Of a stretch of DNA of 64,000 nucleotides, positions 1-11,540 are shown piece by piece (within the stretch, counting starts at the first letter, position 1; the number at the start of each line of letters is the position of its first letter). This stretch comes from Rotaria sp. Silwood1. Its lineage: Eukaryota; Rotifera; Eurotatoria; Philodinida; Philodinidae. The notes under the pieces are model-generated. The model ran no database searches. It was not told the origin of the DNA and saw only the letters and a list, made by a program, of their open reading frames with translations. Made by a program: the position numbers and the translations under genes. The stretch covers positions 69,846 to 133,845 of the forward strand of contig CAJNOP010000415.1 in the NCBI GenBank assembly GCA_905250075.1, written 5' to 3'.

Positions 1-126
1 ATGACAGCGGCAAATTTTTACATAGACCATCGCAACCCACCACTGGTAGATTTTGCAGCCATGATCAACATCTCTAATGAAAACATTATTAAACTATCTA
101 GTATTCTGTCACTATCACATAATTAA
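1..126 (+). CDS. possible C-terminal end of an upstream gene (41 codons)
   Basis: An open frame runs from the first base of the window to a TAA at 124-126. It encodes 41 residues beginning MTAANFYIDH, with mixed composition. Base 1 happens to be an ATG, so this could be a tiny ORF or the last exon of a gene lying to the left. No family is recognised. Confidence 0.18.
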   Translation: MTAANFYIDHRNPPLVDFAAMINISNENIIKLSSILSLSHN

Positions 127-197
127 AAAAAGTCAGATTTTTTTTTCACATCGGAAACATCTTGCTATTATAGAATAGTTTTGTTTCGGATATGATT

Positions 198-617
198 TTA
201 TACAAAAGTCAATCTGATGTTACCTTTGCTCTTATTGACAACCATAACAGTTAGTAAGGCAACCACTGCAATTAAACAAGCAGCAACTAATAGACCAATA
301 ATGATGAATATGCATGTCTTGAAATTTTCTTCTTCATTGTGTTCTTCATCTTCAATGCCATTTTCAGATAAAGATGAGTCGTCAGATGATTTTTTTTTTG
401 ATGAATTCCATGTGTTTTCTCGTTGACTAAAATTTGATATTTGCGATATTCGTCCAAATGGTGAATATGATGGGGGATCAGGAGAACGAATTTCATCAAT
501 AACAGCAAATGATGGAACTACCGGTGAACTATGAGTTTTATGTGGAATAATATTACTATTTGATGTAGGTTTTTTCTTTGAAACATAAAAAGCTTTAATA
601 GGCCGTTTGTTTGACAT
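198..617 (-). CDS. small single-pass membrane protein, unknown function
   Basis: This ORF of 139 residues starts at a true ATG (617-615) and ends in TAA (200-198). The first ~95 residues are hydrophilic and rich in Ser, Pro, Lys and acidic residues (KKKSSDDSS, NGIEDEEHNEEEN). One strong transmembrane stretch follows at about residues 101-126 (CIFIIIGLLVAACLIAVVAL), then a short basic tail. No signal peptide is visible, so the topology is either type II or tail-near-anchored. I do not recognise a family. Codon use and composition look coding. The plus-strand ORF at 217-426 is its shadow. Confidence 0.6.
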   Translation of the reverse strand: MSNKRPIKAFYVSKKKPTSNSNIIPHKTHSSPVVPSFAVIDEIRSPDPPSYSPFGRISQISNFSQRENTWNSSKKKSSDDSSLSENGIEDEEHNEEENFKTCIFIIIGLLVAACLIAVVALLTVMVVNKSKGNIRLTFV

Positions 618-2649
618 TTTCAGTTGATCAATTGAGTATAATTTTTATAAATGAAAAGAATGCCTTTATTAATATTTCTCTTTCTCTCTCTCTTTTGTAC
701 AATATTATTTTTATTTTTTGTAAAAAACAAAAAAAGCTATGAAAAAATTGTTTCTTTTTGTTGCAAGAAAATATTTTATCAACAGCATTTCAAAAAAAAA
801 ATATTGCATTTGATGTACTATATTGAAGAAAAAGAACTATTCGATTAAATAAATACTTGATCTATAAAAAAATCTTCAGTGTGTTTGCAATCACGCTTTT
901 CATAAAGAAAATAATTTTATTTATCACCTTTTGATGTTTACTAGATAAACAATCAATGAGTTCTTTTCTAGTTTTTGAGAGTTCGATCATTCAATAAATT
1001 ATCGCCTGATTTCAATGAAAAAATATAAGTGCAAGAATAAAAGAACACATCAAGGTGAAGTTATGAGATTGACAACGTATGAAACAGAAGGTAAACTCGA
1101 GTATATGATGAATGTCCTCAATTTTAGTTTAAAACTATTAGTCAAACAAAAGTATTATATTAAAGTTGTTTTATACAAATGATGAACTCATTCAAAATCT
1201 AATGTTACAGCTCTTAATCTATCAACATAATATGCATACGCTAGGATGTAAAAGTAACAGATATAGCTGAAACCTACAGTCATAGTTCTGCAATTCAAAG
1301 GTTAACGAAGTTTCTAGTTTTTTATTATTGGTAAAAAGAATAATGTGCCAAGTACAAATTTCGTATCGGATATATTTATTCCAAATGAATTTGAGGAAAA
1401 AGAAAAAATGACCATCGAACTATATCATGTTCTATTCCCTTTTATTATGTTGATATAAAAAGAGAATGAAAAATGAATGCTTTTTGTAGGACTTAGTTGA
1501 CCTTCTTCACTCGAAAACAAAAAGTAAAATTTCGTTGCAAAAATGGAAATTGAGATAAATGCATAGTTTAACCACTTACTATCTGATTACTCATATTCAA
1601 CATAATTTATTGGTTGGCATTCGATTTTTCATCATGATCTTTAACACTTTCTATTAAATTTGCTCTAGCACAATGAGTTTTCCAGAAGCATGCATTTTGA
1701 GATACACAAATGGAAGTAAAAAAACAAGTTTGACAGATTTTAGTGTTCTGAAGATGCAAATATGCGTCATGACTTTGACTATCATGTGAAACTTATGTAA
1801 TCACTTATAATGCATATTTTTTTCGATATATTGTTGTTCAACCAAACAACAGGAGTGTCCACATTATCATTTTTTAAGGACCTATGTATATTAAACTGAT
1901 GGGTTGAGCACCGAAAATGTTTATTGTGTAAAACCACTTTATTTTACGTATGAGTATCTTGACTTCTTTTTATTATATTTGACAATGGTTTTAGGATTAA
2001 TCTTTATGTTAAGTTTCTCTAATGGAATATATTTCGAAGAAAGAATGCAAAAATGATTGAATTCGTACGTTGGTTCTGTAAATATTTGTTGATATTCTTT
2101 CAAACTAATACTTGATGAAAAAAATTCAACTCATTACATAAAAATTTTTAATTCTCAAATCTTCATGGCTAAAGAGTAGAGCATTTTTCTAAAAGTTTTA
2201 ACAAAATTGATACGCTATATTATAGTAGCTTGTTTGTTAAAATTAAGCACATGTAAACTAAAATAATTGAGAAATGTACGCTCTTTATGTTGCAAATATA
2301 GAGTTAAAAATTTATCGCCTTTCTCTCACGATGAACATTCTTAGCAATAGCTCTCTTATTAAATACTTCTTCGTTCCACTTCTCCAGAATTAAGTAAAAG
2401 TATGCTGAGGTAATGTATCGCAAAATAGATAGAATAAAACAATCAATCTATGATAAGCAACTTTTCTTTGCAATAATAAAACTCTTGACTATCTACTATG
2501 CTTGTTTTTGACAAACAATCGCTCGAGATATTGGCAATTAATTTTGCATCGCAGGTTATCTGTTCAATTTATTTGAATAGTTTAAAAGTGTAAACTGAAA
2601 ATAAAAGTTTTTATTATATGTATTTGAGAAGTTAATTTTAAAAAAAAAG
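618..2649. other. AT-rich spacer, nothing recognised
   Basis: About 2 kb between the small membrane-protein gene and CFAP58. A 65-codon plus-strand ORF at 651-848 is Lys/Phe-rich low-complexity sequence and is not a convincing gene. No repeats or RNA genes were seen. Confidence 0.5.
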
Positions 2650-5600
2650 TTAAGCAGTAACACCCGAAGGTTTTGGTGTGGATTTGAGATTGAAACCACC
2701 ACCAGTAAAACGTGCTTGATCGCTAAAAAAGAAAACAAGATAAATTTAAAATTATTAAAGAAATTTTTATCGATTTACCTTGATCGATTTGGTTGAATAA
2801 GATCGGGTGGTGGTTGTTGTAATGTAATTCCATTGATGCTTGTTGAAAGTTGTTGCATTTGTGAGAGACGTTCTTTTTCTTTAGCCATGGCTTCTTTCTT
2901 TTTTTGAAGAAAATATTTTTGTCGTACTTCAGTTAATTGTTTATTAAGTTTATCAATTTCATATTTATATTCATCTATTTGACTTTCATACATATTAACT
3001 TCACTTGCTAATGATTTAAGTTGTTTTGTTTTAGCTTTCAATGTTTCTTGATATATAGATAATTGTTCGGCAACTTCTGGACCAGGTTGACGAGCTACAA
3101 AAAGAAAAGAAAATACACAGTAAAATAGATCTATCTTGAATTATGGGTATCTTATATTTTTGACTCATACTGCAAAGTAGATGAGTGCACAACCATTGCG
3201 AATATAGTTGTGCCTTAATCGTTCTAGCTATTAAAGACGATTGCTAGAAATATGTCAAAATGAATGATTGATCTCACTCCACCGTTAGTACATTTAATTA
3301 TGATGGTAAAATATAAATTCATCTTGAACTTAAATTTTCGCAAAGTTAACTACGAAACAAATTAATATGAAAATGAACACTCTATAGGTATAGATATGTT
3401 CTGTTACATGTTGTCTAATAAATTTTTCAACTTTTTATTGCTCTTAGGTAAGTGTTCATAAATGAAGTACTACTATTTTTCACAAGAGAAAAATCGATGA
3501 GAATAATTTTTTTCAGTTTTCGTTAAGTGTCATCACGTCGTCAGTCGAGAAGATTTTAAACTATGATCGTCACTATCATTCTTCGTACTCTCATCATCTT
3601 GATTTTTTAAGCGCGATACACAACTCTAATGTAAAGAAGATCACTTATTTTTATCAATTTTTCATATACAAAACTTAAAATAATTAAATAAAATCATTTA
3701 AAACTCACCTAAAATACGTTTGAGTTCAGCATATAATTTTTCTTTTTCTTGTATTAATAATTCTTTTTGTACAACTTCTTCAGTTTTTTGTATTAAACGT
3801 TTTTGAAGTAATTGTATTTTTTGTATTAATTCAAATGTTGATGGATCACTACCTTCTAATTTTCTCCAACGATGTACATTCATAGGATTTTCTAATTCTT
3901 CTTCTAATGCACGACAACGTGTACGTTCACGTAATAATTCACGTTGTACATGAAATACTTCACGTTTAAGATCATCTGTATTTGAAACTTTATCTTGTAA
4001 TGTACCTTTTTCATGACGTAATTTTTTTAATTCTAATTTTAATATACGTAAATCTTCTAGACGAGCTTTATATTGAAGTTCGCCTTTATTTAATGTTGAT
4101 TGTTGAATTTTAAGTTTTTCATAGAGAAGTGCAAGTTCATCATTACGACGAACAAGTTGTGTACCAAGAACATCACGTTCAGCAATGACCTAATCAAAAC
4201 AAAAAAAAAAAAAAATTATTTTTATTATGAAATAAATACTTTTTATTTATTAACTTGTTGTAATTGTTTCATTTGTTTTTTACGTTCATCATTAGCTTCA
4301 GATAATTGTTTATTTAAACGTTCAAATTCTGATTGTTGATTTGCATAAGCTTCTTCTTTTTTAATGGCTTCTTTCTTTAATTGTTCAACATTTAACATTA
4401 ATTGATCTTTATCTTTTTTAACTTTTTCATGTTCAGCTTGTGCACGTACTAATTCTTGTTCTTTACCTTGAATTTCTTCTTTTAATTGATCAATTTGATG
4501 ATTCATAATTTTCAATTTACGTTTCATTTCACCAATTTCATCTTGAGATTCAATTAAATTTTTCGAATAAAGATTACGATCCGATCGAACAGCTTCATAT
4601 AAATTTTGTTGTTGTTTTAATCGTGTTTCTAATTCAGCAATTTTTTTCTTTTGATCAAATAATTCAAGTTCTTTCTTTTTAACTTCTTCCATTAATGCAA
4701 GAACTTGATTTGTTAATTGACCAGCTTCAGTTATATAACTAATTTAATTAAATTAAAACATTTAAAGTGAGAAATGAAATTTCTAGTTTATAAATCATAT
4801 CGACTCGATTACTTTACGGTATCTCTGAAGCTGTTCAACAGCAAATTCAATAGTCTGATATCTTTACTACAATTAATACTAGCTGTAACTTTGGACAGAA
4901 GGTCAGTATGATGCAGAGGTCATCGTACACGCTGACTAATCACATACTATCTATCAGAGTAGGTACATAATCAGTATGCTACTGAACGAAGATTTCAAGA
5001 CAAACTGACTTGTCCAGCGTCATTTCATGACTGATGATACCAAGGTTTGAATGTAGTATCTTGTGAATACTAATCAAAATACATAGTCATTCGGATACGG
5101 CGGCCTATAAATGAGATTTTAAGGAACAATATCTTATAAAAAGTTAGTATACTCCATAGTAATCTGACCTTCCAATATTATTATAGACTATAATTTAGAT
5201 GAGAAAACTGTTATTTACCGATCTCGTTCTTTTTCCATTTTAAGAATAATTTTTCTTTGTTTACTTGCTTCTTCTTTATAATTTGTAATATCTTGTTCTA
5301 AAGTTTTTTTTGATTGATCAAAACTTTTAACTTGATCAGTTTGTTTTTGATTATCGGAAATTAATTTTTGACATGTTTTATTTAATTGTTCACGTTCACG
5401 TGTTAATGAATCAATTTGTCTTCGATTTTCATCTTGAGTTTTTTTAAATCGATCAATTTCTTGTTCTAATGATGATATTGTTGAACGTAAACGTTCACGT
5501 TGTTGTTCAATTTCACCAATTTGATCTTCAACTTGTCGTAAACGTTTTTCAGATTGATCTTTTTTCTTTTGTTCTGTATCACGTTCTTTACGTAATTGTA

Positions 5601-8437
5601 TAAGATCATCTTCTTTTTCTTTAAGTTCAGTTACACGACGTGCACAATCATTAGCAAGTTTTTCATTTGTTGTTACAAGTTCTGTAAATTGTGTACGAGA
5701 ATTATCAAGACGTACTTGAAGAATTTGATTTTCTTTTGTTAAACGAACATTATCTTCTTTTAATTGTCTTAAATGTTGTTGAGCTTTTTTTAATTCTTGT
5801 TGTTGACTTTCAAATTGTGTTGTTTGTGCTTTAAATTCAGCATTTTTTATTTCTAAATTTTGTTTACTTGTTTTAAGTTCAAGTTCAATTTGTTCCTAAA
5901 AAAACAAAAAAAGCAAAAATTTGATGATAGAATACTTATTCAAAAAACAAAAAAATAAACACGAACTCGTTTTTTTGCTTCTTTCATATTTTCAGTTTTT
6001 GATTGAGTTATTTTTTCTTGTAAAGCAAGTATTTGTTCATTAGATTCATGTAATTGTCTTTCTAAATCATTTTGTTTAAATATATTTTCATCAAGATCAC
6101 GACGTAATTGTGTTATATCATTTAATAATTTATCACGTTCTTGACTTAATTCATCACGCATTTTCATTAGATCATTTACATCTTGTTCTTGACCAATATT
6201 AATTCCTAAAGAAGAATTTTAGTGTTGATAATATAGTTTATTAGCTAATTTGTATACAATCGAAATCAATGAACATTATATCAAAAGAAATTTTATGATT
6301 TTGTTTGATTGAAATAGATACTGTATCAAGTTTGCTAGAAAATAACGAAATACTGTTCATTATTAACGACATATGCATTCGTCTAAGTTTTTGCAGATAA
6401 TAAATGAAAATAAAGAATGATCAAGTTTAAATATTATTCCTCTTTAAAATATTGATGTTTTTTTTTCTTTATCATTATATTGAAAATTATTTTAATGAAT
6501 TAGTGATTTAATTGAAATGTCATAGATTTAGATGAAGTTCGATCAAAACTTGTGAAAAGTCAAGCTTGTTGGTTGTTTGAGCTGTTCTTATCAATGAACT
6601 CACTCAGATCTAAGAAAAAGGTACCACAAATGATACAATACGACATCTTTACGTCATCATTTTTCGTAAATTCATAAAACGAGAGAACGAAATACATTGA
6701 AAGTCGATGAAGTAATTCGCCGTTTGCAACAGCCGGAATAATGCTCTTCGGTTAAGTTAATGTATCAATTCCTATTCTTATCACTGATATGAAAGTTTTG
6801 CATCGTAAACAAAATCTTCGAGAACAACAAAAGAACAATAGAATTTAAAATATTCTTCAATTTTTTTGTTTTACTTTTTTTTATATTATATTTCGAAATT
6901 TTAGAGCATTATCTACCATCCTACGATAATCATATTCATACTGATATATTCTATATCTATAGTTATACGAGATAATAGAGATGTCGAAATCAATAACCTT
7001 GTAAAACATATATGTAATTGAAGTTTTATTTTTGCTTTATTGTACTCTCAAGTAGAAATGTACAAGGTTGGGTTTAGAAAATTTTTCTGAGTCAAAGTGC
7101 AGGATATGAAAAAAAAGGCTTACCCTGCGCACATGTATCTAATCTAAATACACTAGAAAAAGTTTAAAGTATAAAATAAAATATAACAATACATTTACAT
7201 CATTTTTCATTCTTTTCGATTTTTAACTTTATCTCAAGTATACATCAATCTATATCATATGACAATAAAGTAGAAATAAAACTTGAGAATATATTTTTTT
7301 TTGTCAAATTTAATATTACATATATGTGTTTCATAATGTTACACTTATGTTTATAACTTACTATTAGATTGAAACATGTAAATATTCATAGAATTATATT
7401 ATAATAGTTAATCATGAACGAAAATTTTTACATATACTATTGTAAAGCTTCAAGGATAAAATACAATATATAAAATTGTCTTTTTACCTTTTTCTCTATT
7501 CTTTTCCATGCTGACTTGATGTCAGTTATATATGATTCTATATAATGAAAGATTCTTATTTTTTAGATCATTTCATCCGACACTTTCAGAATAATGAGTT
7601 CTATTATTCGATACAAGTAGTGGCGTAACCAAGGTAGGGCTAGGGAGGCTCAGCCCTACCACCGGTGTTAGCATCGTCAGCTGAATCCTTTCACAAGCCC
7701 TACCACCCCACAGACCTCAGTAACCTGAGCCCTACCATTGCCAAAACTCTGGTTACGCCGCTAGATACAAGTTTAAAAAAAAAAGACTTTTTTCTTCTAT
7801 TAAATAGTTGAAATACAGACTGTTAATCATAATAGATTTTCATGTACTATAGAATAAATATTTATTCATACCTGCTCCTTGTTCGACTAATTTACTTAAA
7901 TTATTTATTTCAATTCTTAAACTTTGTATAGTTTCTTTAGCTCGTTGTTCTTTTTCATGTGCAGCATCAACCATTTTCCATGCTTTTTCAATTTCTTTTC
8001 GTAATGAAGCAATAGCATTTTTATCTTCATCACCTAATTTCATAGCTGATTGTACTTTAGCTGAATTTGTTACAAGTTCAGCATTTAATTCTCGACATTT
8101 TTGCATTAAACGTTTTTCACTATCATGTGATTTAAGCAAAGCTTTATGAAGTTTTTCATATTCTGTACGAAATTTATCTAAACTTCGATCACCACCAACA
8201 AGTTCATTGAGTACAGCCTAGAAGAAAATTATTAATTAATAGATAATTGATAAAAAGAAAAATGAGATATTATACTTGAAATTCATCTTCCATAACTTTG
8301 AGTGCACCATCATCAAAGGCTGTTTTGAGCATGCCTGATGGTTTTTTAGACGTTTCTGCATCGGTAGAAGGCATTCCAGAGTCTGGAGGACCTTGATCGG
8401 CGCCTCCATTATCGGGCGTTTCACGGCCGTCAGACAT
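2650..8437 (-). CDS. CFAP58: cilia- and flagella-associated protein 58 (CCDC147 family)
   Basis: An axonemal coiled-coil protein of motile cilia and flagella, fitting a ciliated animal. The gene model has eight exons: 8276-8437, 7872-8217, 5967-6205, 5219-5895, 4255-4738, 3709-4189, 2779-3094 and 2650-2722. All introns are GT/AG and phases close exactly, giving 925 aa against about 872 in human. Conserved family blocks are recognisable throughout: KCRELNAELVTNSAKV and KEIEKAWKMVD near the N-terminus; QQNLYEAVRSDRNLYSKNL in the middle; NVHRWRKLEGSDP with LIQKIQLLQKRLI later; and the C-terminal FTGGGF signature. Nearly the whole chain is heptad-rich coiled coil. The N-terminal ~45 residues are acidic and rotifer-specific. 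Start chosen at the ATG at 8437, because the upstream in-frame codons are non-conserved. It is head to head with POFUT1. Confidence 0.97.
6206..7871 (-). other. large 1.67-kb CFAP58 intron
   Basis: This intron lies between the exons ending at 7872 and beginning at 6205, and is far longer than the others in the gene (52-614 bp). It is AT-rich and carries the hAT MITE at 7618-7763. No other content is recognised. Confidence 0.85.
7618..7763. mobile_element. 146-bp hAT-type MITE with 8-bp target site duplication
   Basis: The element begins TAGTGGCGTAACC and ends GGTTACGCCGCTA; the 13-bp termini match at 12 positions when one is inverted. It is flanked by perfect 8-bp direct repeats GATACAAG (7610-7617 and 7764-7771). 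TIR sequence and 8-bp duplication are typical of hAT transposons. It is GC-richer than its surroundings, with internal subterminal repeats of GCCCTACC and its complement. No coding capacity, so it is non-autonomous. It sits in a CFAP58 intron. Confidence 0.93.
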
Positions 8438-9206
8438 ATTTGCTCTAAAATAAAACAAATCAACATTTAAAATTGTATGTCTTTTGATTTCTCATCGAAA
8501 TGCTAATCATGTTTTTATATATGTCATGCTTTACAAATCTTAAAATTAGAAATCATTAAAGTTGTATGCAGAAAAATATGAAAAAAAAAACCATTGAATT
8601 CAAGTTTTACAAAGAGATGAAGAATTTAACATAGAATATTGATTTTACATTATTGTCAACCATTTACATGTAATTTTCATCATGGTTGCTAGTTACAATC
8701 ACTAGCAATATTTAACATATATCAATCAAATTTTATCAATATCTCAAATCAAGCAAAAGAGAAATTCTAATCGAATTTCTAAGATTAGAATTTCATTCAT
8801 GTTTAATTCTATTCCCAACAGATGTCACTGTATATAAACGAGCACATTTTCAAATAAAACTTTAGTCGTCTATACAAATGTGTACAACGTGTCAATTATT
8901 GAGAATACATCGTTCATTTTTTTTTCTTTTTCTTTATCAAGAAAGAAGCTAAATAAATATATATCTATGCCATGACATAGTCTTGCTTGTTGACTTAATA
9001 TTATTCAAATAGAATCAATCAAACAGAAACAAATACACAACGTTTTTCAAAAAAAAATATATTTTACATTACTGGCAAATATATGAGTTGATAAATTTTT
9101 GAATTTTTTTCTCTCTTTCTCTTGTTTTTTTTCTGCTATATGCAAACATGTCATATTTATTTTTGACGTATGTGCACATTTTTTCCCTTGACATTATGTC
9201 ATTTAG
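8438..9206. promoter_or_regulatory. shared intergenic region between divergent CFAP58 and POFUT1
   Basis: 769 bp separates the two start codons of head-to-head genes, so it should hold both promoters. The sequence is AT-rich with poly-T/poly-C tracts just before the POFUT1 start (around 9110-9190). No specific factor site is claimed. Confidence 0.4.
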
Positions 9207-10506
9207 ATGAATTTGTTTCTATTTGATATTATAACATTTTTATTATTATTTGTTCTTCATGTGAGAACCAATGAAGAACAATATGAAATTGATCCAAATG
9301 GTTATATTATTTTTTGTTTATGTATGGGTCGATTTGGTAATCAAGCTGAACATTTTCTTGGTGGATTAGCATTTGCAAAATTACTGAATCGAACATTGAT
9401 TGTTCCACCTGTATGTATAAAATATTTATTAAATTAATAAACTAGAAAATTTACTTATAATCTTAAAAATGAAACAGCAAAAAAGATCACATGAATTGTT
9501 AATTAGTTTCGCAAACAAAGAACAAATGAATAAAATTTTGATTTCATTTTTAGTGGCGTACTTACAAGAATATTCCATATTCAGAATGGTTTCAATTAGA
9601 ATCTCTTGTTCCATATCATCGTGTAATTGATGCTCAAGATTTTATGGAAAAACTTGCTCCTCGTGTATGGCCACCGGAATCTCGTATTGGTTTTTGTTGG
9701 TTACCAGCTGATAAACCTAAAAGTGAATGTAAAATGAAAGATGGAAATCCATTTGAACCATTTTGGAATGAATTAAATGTTGATTTTGTTGATACAGTTA
9801 CATATCAATTGAATTATGATGAATATTCAATTGATGAATGGAATCAATTATTTCCATCTGATCGTTATCCTGTTATTGCTTTAAAAGGAGCACCAGCTTC
9901 ATTTCCAATGGAAGCTAGATATCGTTATTTACAAAAATATATGAATTGGTCAGAAAAAATTATGAATGAAGTTCAACAACATCAACAAAAATTATTCAAT
10001 AATGAATCATATATTGGTATGTCAACAGATCTTGAATATTTATTTAATTTTTTCTTTTTCTATATAAAGGAATTCATTTACGAAATGATCTCGATTGGGA
10101 ACGAGCTTGTGCTGATGTTGAATCCTATAAAACTCGTTCATATATGGCTTCACCTCAATGTCTTGATCTTCCATCATCTTCACATACATTTGTTACACAT
10201 AAAATATGTTATCCATCTGATGATGAAATATTTCGTTTATTAAAAAATGTTGTTCTTCGTACACGTATACATAATATTTATGTTGCAACAGATAAACGAC
10301 CAATGATTAAAGAAATTGAAAAATATTTATCAGCACAACATGTACGTGTTAAACATCTCGATCCATGGTTACCTGTCATTGATGTAGCAATGTTAGCACA
10401 TGCAAATTATTTTATTGGAAATTGTGTTTCATCATTTACAGCAATTGTTAAACGAGCAAGAGATGTAAAAGGTTTACCAAGTGCTTTTTGGGGTTTTAGT
10501 AATTAG
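9207..10506 (+). CDS. POFUT1: GDP-fucose protein O-fucosyltransferase 1
   Basis: Transfers fucose from GDP-fucose to Ser/Thr in EGF repeats such as those of Notch, in the ER. Three exons (9207-9410, 9554-10016, 10070-10506) join in frame to give 367 aa, close to the family length. Residues 1-20 are a hydrophobic signal peptide. Family blocks seen: [14 protein letters not shown] (GDP-fucose-binding region), [62 protein letters not shown] and HFIGNC-type [14 protein letters not shown] near the C-terminus. Introns are 143 and 53 bp. The C-terminus reads AFWGFSN and lacks an ER-retrieval tetrapeptide of the KDEL/HEEL/RDEF kind found in fly and human enzymes. Confidence 0.97.
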
Positions 10507-10946
10507 CAATAAATAAAACTGAATATTGTTTGTTTTTTGTTATAAATATTCAGATTGATTGGTTAACAGAGAATCGCGTTTTTTTTTCTTGGGAGGTACT
10601 CAAATACACTACGAAATTGTTGCAATCGTTTTCCAAGTAATATTTTTGTTTGATGAAGCAAAATTTAAAATACTGATACTTACTCAATAGTTCATCTGCA
10701 ATAGTCTCAAAAAAATGAGAAAAAAAGTCTTATCTAACAGTTTTCACATGATTATTCTTTGTTATTTCGATATAATCAATTGGTTGGTATTTCTAATTTT
10801 AGCATTCACAACATTTTATTCAAAACTAAATTCCACGTGCAACAATATGAGAATGAATATTTCATACACTAACCAAAGTAAAACTGGATTTTGAATTTTG
10901 ATTTGAAACTCTATATAGAAACAGACTTTAACGAGAATAGTTGTTT

Positions 10947-11291
10947 ATGTATGTTTCAGATCTTGTCGCTATGTTTATCCTAAGATACAATTATAGTACT
11001 ACCGTGCCGTTTGTATTAGAGTATTCATACATAGCTTTTCCAAAAGTGATTGTACAGTTGGAAGATTTCTCTCGTGAATATAATATCAGTAAGTTTTACT
11101 CAATGAACAATCACACCACAGACCTTGAAAACTATAGTACAAGCGGAGAGGAAAAAAATTCTCTATCCATCGAAGATAATAGCGTTACTTTTTGGATTAG
11201 TGTTCATGGGCAAAGACTTACACAGATTAATAGACTTGTGCAGAATACTGAAAATCATAGTTTAAGAATTGAACAGACATTCATAGTTTAA
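10947..11291 (+). CDS. hypothetical ORF, doubtful
   Basis: A 115-codon frame starting at ATG 10947 and ending in TAA at 11289-11291. It has varied composition, several possible N-glycosylation sequons and no recognised domain. It could be a fragment of a lost gene or chance. The flanking stretches 10507-10940 and 11292-11540 are AT-rich with nothing recognised. Confidence 0.2.
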   Translation: MYVSDLVAMFILRYNYSTTVPFVLEYSYIAFPKVIVQLEDFSREYNISKFYSMNNHTTDLENYSTSGEEKNSLSIEDNSVTFWISVHGQRLTQINRLVQNTENHSLRIEQTFIV

Positions 11292-11540
11292 ATATTGGTC
11301 AGACAAGAAAAATTTATTTCAACAACAAATGAAATAGTTTTGTAGAGAAAACAATAAGTTTTAGATTTCAGAATAGATTGTCATAGCTTTTAACAATTAC
11401 ATGAAAATAAATATAGAAAAAATGTTATCTATTAAATATTTGACAAACATCAGATATTTCTTAGTACTTCCGAACAATAATAAAAAAAAAATAGGAAAAG
11501 AATATTACGTTATCTAACATTTATCAGAAAAGGAATATTA

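Noticed and set aside
9551..9560. TAGTGGCGTA identical to the start of the hAT MITE TIR
   Set aside because: It is the exon 2 acceptor and first codons of POFUT1, with conserved protein sequence; coincidence.
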